In this document: in pieces, positions 1-11,380 of the stretch
Layout of the letters: each line of letters starts with the position of its first letter
Position numbering within the stretch: position 1 is the first letter of the stretch
Origin: Citrobacter sp. MGH106
Lineage (GTDB): Bacteria; Pseudomonadota; Gammaproteobacteria; Enterobacterales; Enterobacteriaceae
Direction: 5' to 3'
Length of the DNA: 64,000 bases
NCBI RefSeq assembly: GCF_001037495.1
Contig: NZ_KQ089822.1
Location: 3,305,938 to 3,369,937, forward strand
The notes under the pieces: model-generated
Told to the model about the DNA's origin: nothing
What the model saw: only the letters and a program-made list of their open reading frames with translations
Database searches by the model: none
Translations under genes and position numbers: made by a program

Positions 1-251
1 TAATGCGCCATAGTCTGATGGGCGTTGCGGATGCGCTGTCAATCTCGCGGGCGACGCTGCGTAACATGAAACAAAACCTACTCGGCGCATTTATCTACAA
101 CAGCATCGGCATCCCCGTTGCCGCCGGGATCTTGTGGCCCTTCACCGGAACCTTGCTTAATCCTGTGGTTGCCGGTGCTGCGATGGCGCTCTCTTCGATT
201 ACCGTAGTGAGCAACGCTAACCGATTACTGCGCTTTAAACCCAAAGAGTAA
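1..251 (+). CDS. copA: Copper-exporting P1B-type ATPase CopA, C-terminal end (partial)
   Basis: Only the last 82 or so residues are in the window; the gene begins upstream. The fragment carries the final two membrane helices of a Cu(I)-exporting P-type ATPase. The YN pair in 'AFIYNSIG' and the 'MALSS' motif are the conserved copper-coordinating residues of the last two helices of CopA proteins. It ends with the basic tail 'RLLRFKPKE'. In the family this inner-membrane pump moves cytoplasmic Cu(I) to the periplasm. A REP-like hairpin follows the stop codon. Identity is strong from the residues and the copA-ybaP order. Confidence 0.93.
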   Translation, partial: MRHSLMGVADALSISRATLRNMKQNLLGAFIYNSIGIPVAAGILWPFTGTLLNPVVAGAAMALSSITVVSNANRLLRFKPKE

Positions 252-258
252 TCGCCTT

Positions 259-288
259 GCCGGATACCATTAGCAACACGTATCCGGC
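259..288. repeat. REP-like hairpin between copA and ybaP
   Basis: GCCGGATAC (259-267) and GTATCCGGC (280-288) form a perfect 9-bp stem with a 12-nt loop. The GCCGGAT core is the usual REP motif. No T tract follows, so it is a repeat or mRNA 3'-end hairpin, not a classical terminator. Confidence 0.7.
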
Positions 289-350
289 ATTTCACTCATT
301 GCACCTTCCATGACCACGCGCTAGCATGAGATTTTTCAACGGGAGGTCGT

Positions 351-1145
351 ATGGATCTGTTATACCGGGTAAAAGCATTATGGTCTGCACTACGCGGCAA
401 CCATTATACCTGGCCTGCCATTGACATCTCTTTGCCCGGCAATCGCCATTTTCATCTCGTGGGTAGTATCCATATGGGCACCCGCGATATGGCCCCACTC
501 CCGGCAAAACTGCTCAAAAAACTTCGGCAAGCAGATGCCTTGATCGTTGAAGCCGACGTTTCCGGCAACGATTCCCCTTTTAGCGATCTCCCCTCCTTTG
601 CGCCGCTTGACGAGCGGATAAGTGAAGATCAACGTCAGCAACTGCATAAAATTACCGATGAACTGGGTATTTCCCCTTCCCTCTTTTCGACTCAACCGTT
701 ATGGCAAATCGCTATGGTGCTACAGGCAACACAAGCGCAACAGTTGGGGCTACGAGCAGAATACGGAATTGATTACCAGTTGCTAAAGGCGGCAAAACGG
801 GAGCAGAGGCCAATCGTTGAGCTGGAAGGCGCATCCAGCCAAATCGATCTGTTGTGTCAGTTACCGGATAATGGTCTGGCTTTACTGGACGACACCCTGA
901 CACACTGGCATACCAACGCCAGACTGCTGCAACAGATGATGGGGTGGTGGCTAAAAACGCCACCGGAGAATAGCGATCTTAAGCTACCCAATACCTTCAG
1001 TCAGTCGTTGTATGACGTACTGATGCACCAGCGAAATGAAGCCTGGCGGGATCGACTCTGTGCAATGCCAGCTGGCCGCTATGTGGTGGCTGTGGGCGCG
1101 CTTCATCTATATGGAGAAGGAAATTTGCCGGAGATGTTACGATAA
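351..1145 (+). CDS. ybaP: TraB/GumN family protein YbaP
   Basis: 264 residues, close to the E. coli YbaP length. It has the two conserved GxxH motifs of the TraB/PrgY/GumN family: 'VGSIHMGT' near residue 40 and 'VGALHLYGEG' near the C terminus, with 'VEADVS' between them. These are thought to form a metal-dependent hydrolase-like fold (Tiki/TraB superfamily), but the substrate is unknown. No signal peptide is obvious in this start form. ATG at 351 follows GGGAGG at good spacing. The next gene is the small RNA chiX on the opposite strand, converging on this gene's end. Confidence 0.9.
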   Translation: MDLLYRVKALWSALRGNHYTWPAIDISLPGNRHFHLVGSIHMGTRDMAPLPAKLLKKLRQADALIVEADVSGNDSPFSDLPSFAPLDERISEDQRQQLHKITDELGISPSLFSTQPLWQIAMVLQATQAQQLGLRAEYGIDYQLLKAAKREQRPIVELEGASSQIDLLCQLPDNGLALLDDTLTHWHTNARLLQQMMGWWLKTPPENSDLKLPNTFSQSLYDVLMHQRNEAWRDRLCAMPAGRYVVAVGALHLYGEGNLPEMLR

Positions 1146-1225
1146 AAAAATGGCCAATATTTCTATTGGCCCGTCAAAGAGGAATTTCATCGTTATTATT
1201 ATGCCGATGCTTAATGCATCGATCC
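1144..1225 (-). ncRNA. chiX: ChiX (SroB/MicM) Hfq-dependent small RNA
   Basis: Read on the minus strand, the stretch from about 1204 down contains the ChiX landmarks: GCATAATAATAA, then GAAATTCCTCTTTGACGG, then the terminator GGCCAATA-TTTC-TATTGGCC followed by seven T (1144-1171). The position between ybaP and ybaK is the E. coli chiX position. ChiX is known to silence chitoporin (chiP) and other mRNAs through its CU-rich central segment and is itself titrated by the chb mRNA. The 5' stem here is CGATGC-ATTAA-GCATCG, unlike the K-12 stem in sequence but the same in shape. The 5' end is placed by alignment and by the promoter. Confidence 0.88.
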
Positions 1226-1231
1226 AGGTTG

Positions 1232-1260
1232 ATTGTCGCTCAAAGTCAGCATCCTGCCAA
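1232..1260 (-). promoter_or_regulatory. chiX promoter
   Basis: On the minus strand TTGGCA (1255-1260), a 17-bp spacer and GACAAT (1232-1237) lie 6 bases before the inferred chiX 5' end at about 1225. This is a good sigma-70 arrangement. Confidence 0.7.
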
Positions 1261-1331
1261 TACTATTGCGCAAGATGGTACTATTTTTTACACCATCATC
1301 AGGCGTATGCTTAAAGCGTATTTAGTGTTAG

Positions 1332-1826
<495 letters not shown>

Positions 1827-1835
1827 CTCTCTTTT

Positions 1836-1861
1836 GCCCGGTAACGCAACGTTTACCGGGC
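1836..1861. terminator. Hairpin after ybaK (convergent with ushA)
   Basis: GCCCGGTAA (1836-1844) pairs with TTACCGGGC (1853-1861) across an 8-nt loop, ten bases after the ybaK stop. There is no strong T run. It probably ends or protects the ybaK transcript. Confidence 0.55.
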
Positions 1862-1941
1862 CTGCTACTGATACAGGGCGCAACTCTGCACATTCTGTCC
1901 GAGCAGTGCCCGGGTTCAAAATGGCGAACAAAATAGCCCTG

Positions 1942-3594
1942 TTACTGCCAGCTCACTTCACCTTTCGGTTCATACGCGCTGGCATCCAGCGGTGAATTCT
2001 TCTGTACGAACTCTTTCAGCACTTCCGCATCGATAAACCCGGTATTCACGTATCCCGGTTTGTTATCAATTCGCGGATACCCATCTCCCCCCGTGGCGTT
2101 GAAGCTTAGCGTTGCCATGCGATAGGTTTTTGCAGGATCAACAGGTTCGCCCTTGATCTGCAAATCATTCAGCTTGCCGTCTTTCGCCACAAAGCTGACG
2201 TTAGCAAACTGAGGATAAGCACCGGAGTCAGGCTTCATTTGCGCTACCGCGGTCAGATAGTCAATGGCCTCTTTACCGCTCATATCGGCATACACCACTA
2301 TGTTGCCAAACGGTTGTACCTTCAGCACGCTCTTATAAGTAATATCACCGCCTTCAATGGAGTCACGAATGCCCCCCCCGCTCATCACACCAAAATCAGC
2401 GCTGGTACGCGCCATTTGTGCGGCCAGAAGCAAACGCCCCATATTGGTCTGCACAAACCGCACTTTGCTACGGTCACCTTCGAGACGCGCATTTACGCTA
2501 CCAATTTTAACTTCCAGTTGCGCTTTGCCTTTATTCTGGAAAGGCGTCAGCAGAGAGAGCATCTGCTGATTTTCAACGATTTCCGGGGTGTAAAGTACGC
2601 GCTCACTTTTACCGTTATCCCAGGTGACTTTTTTCTTCAGGTTTACCGGAATAAGTTGGTAGTTCACCATTTTCATTTCGCCGTTACGGAATTCAAAGTC
2701 TGCACGACCAACATATTTCCCCCACTCATGCGCCTGTACAATCCAGATACCATTTTGCTTGTCTGGCGCACATGGTGTTCCCGGCACGTAATCAACCTGC
2801 TTTTTATTCTCCGACGCCATACACACTGGATCCTGTGAGTGACCACCCACAATCATCGCCAGCGCTCCCGCAGGCAGGCTGCGCGCCATTTCCACATCAC
2901 CTGGAGCGTTTGAACCATGGTTGCCGTTGTCATAATGCCCCATATGTGTGGTAGCAATAATGACATCTGGCTTTTCACCCATATTGAGTTCCTGGATCAC
3001 CAGTTTGGCTTCGTCCGCAGGCTTACGAAACTCAATATCGGTGAAAAATTCCGGGTTACCAATTTTCGCCGTATCGTCAGTAGTCAGACCAATAACGGCA
3101 ATTTTTAAATCCTGACGCTTAAAAATGGCCCACGGCTTGAATAAACGCTCACCGGTACTTTTCTGGTAAATATTGGCAGAAAGAAACGGGAATTTTGACC
3201 ATTTTTCCTGCTGTCGCAATACGGTCAATGGATTATCAAATTCGTGGTTTCCCACCGCCATTGCGTCATAACCAATCAGGTTCATACCACGAAAATCAGG
3301 CTCCGCATCCTGGAGATCAGACTCCGGTACGCCGGTATTTATATCGCCGCCGGATAACAGCAGTACGCTACCGCCTTCTGCAGCAACCTCATTACGAATG
3401 CCATCCACCAGCGTTTTTTGCGCTGAAAGTCCGTATTCACCATATTCGCTGCGCCAGAAATGGCCGTGGTGATCGTTGGTATGCAGAATAGTAATTTTGT
3501 AGGTTTTATCTTTTTCGTAAGCCTGAGCAGGCTGACCTGCCACCGCAAATGCGGCCAATAACGCCAGCGCCACGCCCCGTTGCAAAAATTTCAT
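1942..3594 (-). CDS. ushA: Periplasmic UDP-sugar hydrolase / 5'-nucleotidase UshA
   Basis: 550 residues, full length for UshA. A Sec signal peptide ends at 'AQA' near residue 25. The dinuclear metal site is intact: 'HTNDHHG' (Asp41, His43), 'GNHEFD' near 116, 'THMGH' and 'GGHSQD'. The C-terminal half carries the substrate-binding nucleotidase domain. In the periplasm UshA splits UDP-sugars to UMP and sugar phosphate and dephosphorylates nucleotides for salvage. GGGAGAG precedes the start. It is divergent from fsr. The frame is uninterrupted, so unlike the cryptic ushA known in some Salmonella strains this copy should be active. Confidence 0.97.
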   Translation of the reverse strand: MKFLQRGVALALLAAFAVAGQPAQAYEKDKTYKITILHTNDHHGHFWRSEYGEYGLSAQKTLVDGIRNEVAAEGGSVLLLSGGDINTGVPESDLQDAEPDFRGMNLIGYDAMAVGNHEFDNPLTVLRQQEKWSKFPFLSANIYQKSTGERLFKPWAIFKRQDLKIAVIGLTTDDTAKIGNPEFFTDIEFRKPADEAKLVIQELNMGEKPDVIIATTHMGHYDNGNHGSNAPGDVEMARSLPAGALAMIVGGHSQDPVCMASENKKQVDYVPGTPCAPDKQNGIWIVQAHEWGKYVGRADFEFRNGEMKMVNYQLIPVNLKKKVTWDNGKSERVLYTPEIVENQQMLSLLTPFQNKGKAQLEVKIGSVNARLEGDRSKVRFVQTNMGRLLLAAQMARTSADFGVMSGGGIRDSIEGGDITYKSVLKVQPFGNIVVYADMSGKEAIDYLTAVAQMKPDSGAYPQFANVSFVAKDGKLNDLQIKGEPVDPAKTYRMATLSFNATGGDGYPRIDNKPGYVNTGFIDAEVLKEFVQKNSPLDASAYEPKGEVSWQ

Positions 3595-3755
3595 GTTTCT
3601 CTCCCTGACTCAATATCAACCGCTGAAATTACAATGATATGAAATAATAGCCGAAAATGTTTTCAGAAATGAGACTTCCTTCAAACACCAACCGCAGGTA
3701 TGTTAGTCGGATAATAATTTCATCTGCACCCTCTAATAATCATTGAAGTGAACCT

Positions 3756-4976
3756 ATGGCAACGAATCAAACCGCTCAACCGATCCCCGGCTCCGCTGCG
3801 CCGTCGCAAAAAGCACGCACCTCATTTGGCATTTTAGGTGCCATCAGCCTCTCCCACCTGCTTAACGATATGATTCAGTCGCTGATCCTGGCGATTTACC
3901 CGCTGTTGCAGTCAGAGTTCTCGCTGACGTTTATGCAGATCGGGATGATTACTCTGACCTTCCAGCTGGCCTCCTCTCTGCTTCAGCCTGTTGTCGGCTA
4001 CTGGACGGATAAATACCCGATGCCGTGGTCGCTCCCCATTGGAATGTGCTTCACACTCAGCGGGCTCGTCTTACTGGCCATGGCGGGCAGTTTCCACATG
4101 GTGTTGCTTGCCGCTGCGCTGGTCGGTACCGGTTCATCGGTATTTCACCCAGAATCGTCCCGTGTGGCGCGTATGGCCTCCGGTGGTCGCCATGGACTTG
4201 CTCAGTCGATCTTCCAGGTCGGGGGCAACTTCGGGAGCTCTCTGGGGCCCTTACTGGCGGCTGTCATCATCGCGCCATATGGAAAAGGTAATGTGGCGTG
4301 GTTTGTTCTGGCGGCATTATTAGCGATTGTGGTACTGGCGCAAATCAGCCGCTGGTATGCAGCACAGCATCGAATGAGTAAAGGTAAGCCGAAAGTCGCT
4401 ATTGTGAATCCACTACCACGTAATAAGGTGGTGTTGGCCGTTGGCATTCTGTTGGTGCTGATTTTCTCCAAATACTTCTATATGGCGAGCATCAGCAGCT
4501 ATTACACCTTTTATCTGATGCAAAAATTCGGATTATCGGTACAAAATGCCCAGTTTCACCTGTTTGCTTTCCTGTTTGCCGTTGCGGCCGGAACGGTTAT
4601 TGGTGGACCATTAGGCGATAAGATTGGCAGAAAATATGTTATTTGGGGCTCTATCCTTGGTGTAGCGCCATTTACCCTCGTTTTACCCTATGCAACGCTC
4701 CACTGGACCGGGATTTTAACCGTGATTATTGGTTTTATCCTCGCATCGGCCTTTTCGGCCATTCTGGTCTATGCGCAGGAGCTACTTCCAGGGCGTATCG
4801 GCATGGTTTCTGGGCTATTCTTCGGATTTGCCTTTGGCATGGGGGGCCTCGGCGCTGCGGTGTTGGGGCTGGTTGCCGACCATACCAGTATCGATTTGGT
4901 CTATAAAATATGTGCTTTCCTTCCACTTCTTGGGATACTGACCATATTCTTACCTGATAACCGACATAAAGCTTGA
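3756..4976 (+). CDS. fsr: Fosmidomycin resistance MFS exporter Fsr
   Basis: 406 residues, a 12-helix major facilitator. Helices are visible from about residue 28 ('LSHLLNDMIQSLILAIYPLL') to the end. The MFS loop motif 'GPLGDKIGRKYV' lies in the middle and 'GYWTDKYPMP' after helix 2. The family exports fosmidomycin and is also described as a drug:proton antiporter. It is divergent from ushA with about 160 bp between starts, and GAAGTGA lies before the ATG. A 10-bp hairpin follows the stop. Confidence 0.94.
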   Translation: MATNQTAQPIPGSAAPSQKARTSFGILGAISLSHLLNDMIQSLILAIYPLLQSEFSLTFMQIGMITLTFQLASSLLQPVVGYWTDKYPMPWSLPIGMCFTLSGLVLLAMAGSFHMVLLAAALVGTGSSVFHPESSRVARMASGGRHGLAQSIFQVGGNFGSSLGPLLAAVIIAPYGKGNVAWFVLAALLAIVVLAQISRWYAAQHRMSKGKPKVAIVNPLPRNKVVLAVGILLVLIFSKYFYMASISSYYTFYLMQKFGLSVQNAQFHLFAFLFAVAAGTVIGGPLGDKIGRKYVIWGSILGVAPFTLVLPYATLHWTGILTVIIGFILASAFSAILVYAQELLPGRIGMVSGLFFGFAFGMGGLGAAVLGLVADHTSIDLVYKICAFLPLLGILTIFLPDNRHKA

Positions 4977-4983
4977 TTTTCCT

Positions 4984-5008
4984 GCGGCCAAAAGTACTTT
5001 TTGGCCGC
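4984..5008 (+). terminator. Hairpin after fsr
   Basis: GCGGCCAAAA (4984-4993) and TTTTGGCCGC (4999-5008) form a perfect 10-bp stem with a 5-nt loop, just after the fsr stop. The right arm contains the T run. Confidence 0.7.
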
Positions 5009-5202
5009 TCACACTTACAGAGACCATCAGCCTTTACCCCGAATATACCCCTCAGCTTTTCCGATCCGTGCTTTTTTATGTCTAAAATCCTGTTTTCATC
5101 AAAATTCAATAATTATTCATAAACATAATCATCAAAATTGTCATAAACTATTACCCGGAGTTAGTTTTTTTCAGGATCAACACAGCAATCAAAGGAGACG
5201 GA

Positions 5203-6879
5203 ATGCATCACGCCACCCCGCTTATCACCACCATTGTTGGCGGCCTTGTGCTCGCTTTTATATTCGGCATGCTTGCCAATAAACTGCGTATTTCTCCTCT
5301 GGTGGGATATCTGTTAGCGGGCGTTCTGGCCGGTCCATTTACACCTGGTTTTGTTGCTGATACCAAGCTTGCGCCGGAGCTGGCGGAACTTGGCGTTATT
5401 TTGCTGATGTTTGGCGTCGGGCTGCACTTTTCTTTGAAGGATTTGATGGCGGTAAAGTCCATCGCCATTCCCGGCGCGATCGCCCAGATAGCCGTGGCGA
5501 CTCTGCTGGGTATGGCGCTTTCAGCTGTGCTGGGCTGGTCGCTGATGGTCGGTATCGTCTTTGGACTGTGTCTTTCAACCGCCAGTACCGTGGTGCTACT
5601 GCGTGCTCTTGAAGAACGACAACTGATTGACAGCCAGCGCGGGCAAATCGCCATCGGCTGGCTTATTGTAGAAGATCTGATGATGGTTCTGACGCTGGTT
5701 CTCCTGCCAGCCGTCGCCGGAATGCTGGAAAAAGACAATGTCGGCTTTGCTTCGCTGGCCGTAGATATGGGCATCACCATCGGCAAAGTAGTGGCGTTTA
5801 TCGCGATTATGATGCTGGTTGGCCGTCGCCTGGTGCCGTGGATTATGGCCCGCAGTGCCGCAACAGGCTCACGTGAGCTGTTCACCTTATCAGTACTGGC
5901 TCTCGCCCTGGGTATCGCTTTTGGTGCCGTGGAGCTGTTTGATGTCTCCTTTGCGCTTGGTGCGTTCTTCGCCGGGATGGTATTGAACGAATCTGAATTG
6001 AGCCACCGTGCGGCGCACGACACCCTGCCGCTGCGCGATGCATTTGCTGTGCTGTTCTTTGTTTCCGTCGGGATGCTGTTTGACCCATTAGTTCTGATCC
6101 AACAGCCGCTGGCGGTACTGGGTACCCTGGCCATTATCATATTTGGTAAATCGGTTGCCGCATACTTCCTGGTACGCCTGTTTGGTCACTCACAGCGCAC
6201 GGCATTAACCATTGCCACCAGCCTGGCGCAAATTGGTGAATTCGCCTTTATCCTGGCAGGGCTGGGAATGGCGCTTAACCTGTTGCCGCAGGCCGGACAA
6301 AACCTGGTGTTGGCCGGGGCGATCCTCTCCATTATGCTCAACCCGGTACTGTTCGCCGTGCTGGAAAAATACCTCGCAAAAACCGAAACGCTGGAAGAGC
6401 AGACACTCGAAGAAGCTATCGAAGAAGAGAAACAAATCCCGGTCGATATCTGTAATCATGCCCTGCTGGTTGGTTATGGCCGCGTCGGCAGTCTGTTGGG
6501 TGACAAATTGATGGCAGCGGGTATTCCTCTGGTGGTTATCGAAACCTCTCGTACCCGCGTGGATGAACTTCGTGCACGAGGGATCCGCGCCGTTCTCGGA
6601 AATGCTGCTAACGAAGAGATTATGAATCTGGCGCACCTGGATTGTGCTCGCTGGCTGTTGCTGACGATCCCGAATGGTTATGAAGCGGGTGAAATTGTCG
6701 CTTCATCGCGTGAGAAATGCCCGACGATTGAGATTATCGCCCGCGCACATTATGACGATGAAGTAGAGTACATCACCGAGCGCGGAGCCAATCAGGTAGT
6801 GATGGGCGAGCGTGAAATTGCACGTACGATGCTCGAACTGATCGAAACGCCGCCTGCCGGTGAAATGGTCACGGGTTAA
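5203..6879 (+). CDS. ybaL: CPA2-family K+(Na+)/H+ antiporter YbaL
   Basis: 558 residues. Residues 1-390 hold about 12 hydrophobic segments of a monovalent cation:proton antiporter-2 (KefB/KefC-like) domain, with 'LSTASTVVLLRAL' and 'ALGAFFAGMVLNESEL' as typical membrane motifs. A linker rich in Glu ('EEAIEEEKQ') leads into a cytoplasmic RCK/TrkA-N domain with the nucleotide-binding 'GYGRVGSLLG' near residue 425. RCK domains gate such transporters by ligand binding. AAGGAGA lies seven bases before ATG 5203. It is convergent with gsk. Confidence 0.95.
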   Translation: MHHATPLITTIVGGLVLAFIFGMLANKLRISPLVGYLLAGVLAGPFTPGFVADTKLAPELAELGVILLMFGVGLHFSLKDLMAVKSIAIPGAIAQIAVATLLGMALSAVLGWSLMVGIVFGLCLSTASTVVLLRALEERQLIDSQRGQIAIGWLIVEDLMMVLTLVLLPAVAGMLEKDNVGFASLAVDMGITIGKVVAFIAIMMLVGRRLVPWIMARSAATGSRELFTLSVLALALGIAFGAVELFDVSFALGAFFAGMVLNESELSHRAAHDTLPLRDAFAVLFFVSVGMLFDPLVLIQQPLAVLGTLAIIIFGKSVAAYFLVRLFGHSQRTALTIATSLAQIGEFAFILAGLGMALNLLPQAGQNLVLAGAILSIMLNPVLFAVLEKYLAKTETLEEQTLEEAIEEEKQIPVDICNHALLVGYGRVGSLLGDKLMAAGIPLVVIETSRTRVDELRARGIRAVLGNAANEEIMNLAHLDCARWLLLTIPNGYEAGEIVASSREKCPTIEIIARAHYDDEVEYITERGANQVVMGEREIARTMLELIETPPAGEMVTG

Positions 6880-6909
6880 TGCTCCGGATGCCAGTCAGTT
6901 AAACACGCA

Positions 6910-6937
6910 GGCCCGGTAAACTCAACGCTACCGGGCC
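6910..6937. terminator. Bidirectional hairpin between ybaL and gsk
   Basis: GGCCCGGTA (6910-6918) pairs perfectly with TACCGGGCC (6929-6937). It sits in the 64-bp gap between two converging genes, so it can serve both. Confidence 0.65.
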
Positions 6938-6943
6938 CTTCGA

Positions 6944-8248
6944 TTAACGATCCCAGTAAGACTCTTCGAGGCTGTCTTCACGTTCAGGCAGACCCCGCGT
7001 CAGGCGCGGAGAATGCTGATTCAGCACCTGATAACTCACGCGATTAGCATATTTACATACCTGAGCTAACGATGAATAAGTCAGCCAGGTGTATTTGTGT
7101 TTACTCGAGTTCGGTACATTGCTGCGGTGGTAGCTGTTGGCGGTAATATCATGCAGCAATGCCGCCAATGCACCATCACCAGCCCCGTTGGTGTTCATAA
7201 TTTTTTCCGGCCCGCCCATGTACGGCGCAATGTGCGAATAAACGCGCAGCGGATTCGTACAATCTTTATAGCGCATCGCGCGGCTGAACTCGTACTGATT
7301 GAATTCGGCAATGGCCCCCGGCAGCAGCGGATGCTGAGTTTTGCGTTTGACCTCATCTTCCGTGAAGCCGGCCATATACAGCCCCACGGGTCCCGCAGTA
7401 CACAGCACCAGATCCACCCAGTCCAGCGCCTTGTCAGAAGCCAGTAGCGGATCATTTTCACCGGTCAGCGCCTCAGCCTCTTCTTCATTCATAGCCAGAA
7501 TTGAGACATTCTCTTTCAGGAATTCCTGCCACCATTGCGGGTTATCAGCAATAACGAATTTCGTTCCCAGGGTCAGTACCACCGGAACATTGTGCTTTTT
7601 AGCAAACTCAATCGCCTTCATGGTTGCTTCCGGCATCGGCTCACCCGGCTCACAGCGCACCAGATACGATGTCAGCACCAGCGCAGAAGCACCGGCAATC
7701 ACTGATTCAGGAATGCTATCCGCACGCAGCTTATTCATATGCCCGGGGCTTATTGCAAAGGTACGCTCACCGGATTCGCCAATCAGAGTGAAGCAGCGAC
7801 CGATAGGGCCATCAACACCCTGGAGGTAGTTCAAATCTGTGCGGCTGGAGGTATTGCATAAATAGCGATACGCGTAGCTGCCAATTTCGATATTGCTGCA
7901 CATGACGCCCAGCAGTACTGAGCGATCATCCGCCAGCACCGAATAGTTGTGCATAGTGTTGCCGATGGTTCCACCTGCAAACTGATGGGTGATCAAATTT
8001 TCACGTACCAGCTCCTGGTAGAGCGCTTCTGCGACATCATCACCAATCACCAGAGAATGCCCGGCGCTTAATCCATAACGTTTCACAAAGTCGTCATCAA
8101 CTCTGGCTTCAATATCCACCAGCGTTTGATCAATACCGACCACCCAGGCTGCGCTGGTCTCGTTTTCAGTTTGAATTTGTTGCAGCAACGGATCGCGCGC
8201 GTTGACAGGAAAATAGTGTTTGGATTTACGTTTACCGGGAAATTTCAT
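6944..8248 (-). CDS. gsk: Inosine-guanosine kinase
   Basis: 434 residues, a PfkB/ribokinase-family enzyme of the size of E. coli Gsk. The signature 'NTNGAGDGA' holds the catalytic Asp and the anion hole, and the N-terminal 'GGTIGNT' region binds the nucleoside. It phosphorylates guanosine and inosine to GMP and IMP for purine salvage, using ATP in the cytoplasm. The gene stands alone between the convergent ybaL and divergent aes. The ribosome binding site before ATG 8248 is weak. Confidence 0.96.
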   Translation of the reverse strand: MKFPGKRKSKHYFPVNARDPLLQQIQTENETSAAWVVGIDQTLVDIEARVDDDFVKRYGLSAGHSLVIGDDVAEALYQELVRENLITHQFAGGTIGNTMHNYSVLADDRSVLLGVMCSNIEIGSYAYRYLCNTSSRTDLNYLQGVDGPIGRCFTLIGESGERTFAISPGHMNKLRADSIPESVIAGASALVLTSYLVRCEPGEPMPEATMKAIEFAKKHNVPVVLTLGTKFVIADNPQWWQEFLKENVSILAMNEEEAEALTGENDPLLASDKALDWVDLVLCTAGPVGLYMAGFTEDEVKRKTQHPLLPGAIAEFNQYEFSRAMRYKDCTNPLRVYSHIAPYMGGPEKIMNTNGAGDGALAALLHDITANSYHRSNVPNSSKHKYTWLTYSSLAQVCKYANRVSYQVLNQHSPRLTRGLPEREDSLEESYWDR

Positions 8249-8400
8249 GGTCGATTTTACGGGTGGTTAACTAAGCGGTGCATGGTAGCACATTCCTGAC
8301 TGCGCATGCGATGAGGCATAAGTTTCAATATCAGACGGTGAGATCTCAGTTTATCCGGCATCAGTTTCTACAATAAATCACCCTTCACAAGGAGCGTTTT

Positions 8401-10328
<1,928 letters not shown>

Positions 10329-10409
10329 TTATCGATTCAAATTGTTGATAATTGTAGCGGAAAAGCGAGGAAGAAGAACTAATTGCTGTAAGAGGTAAAA
10401 TAAGAATAT

Positions 10410-10484
10410 GCCTGATGGCGCTACGTTTATCGGGCCTACACGAAAACGGTAGGCCGGATAAGGTGTTCACACCGCCATCCGGCA
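10410..10484. repeat. BIME (paired REP units) between adk and hemH
   Basis: Three nested hairpins are visible: GCCTGAT with ATCGGGC, GGCCTAC (10433-10439) with GTAGGCC (10449-10455), and GCCGGAT (10453-10459) with ATCCGGC (10477-10483). This is the standard REP-linker-REP layout of enterobacterial BIMEs. It lies between adk and hemH, both on the minus strand. Confidence 0.85.
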
Positions 10485-10500
10485 CTGACTGCAGTAAAAC

Positions 10501-11187
<687 letters not shown>

Positions 11188-11288
11188 CTAAACGATACCA
11201 CCATCACGCAATTGGCTCAAGAAAGGTGCTTGCCGCTGAAACGGTTAATGGCGGGAAAATTAAGAAAAGAGCGGTTTCAGAAGGTAAA

Positions 11289-11367
11289 AAGCCGGATTAA
11301 GGTGCTCGCACCTTAATCCGGCTTACAAAAATACTCGGCATTGTGCCGGATAATCGCCATCCGGCAC
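11289..11367. repeat. Two REP-like hairpins between htpG and adk
   Basis: A perfect 16-bp stem (11289-11304 with 11309-11324, loop CTCG) is followed by a 9-bp stem GTGCCGGAT/ATCCGGCAC (11343-11351, 11359-11367). Both carry the GCCGGAT core. They lie just after the htpG stop and may act as its 3' end. Confidence 0.8.
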
Positions 11368-11380
11368 TAAAGAACAGCTA

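Noticed and set aside
1152..1171. ybaP terminator
   Set aside because: The T tract of this hairpin is on the minus strand, so it belongs to ChiX. It might still end ybaP transcripts weakly.
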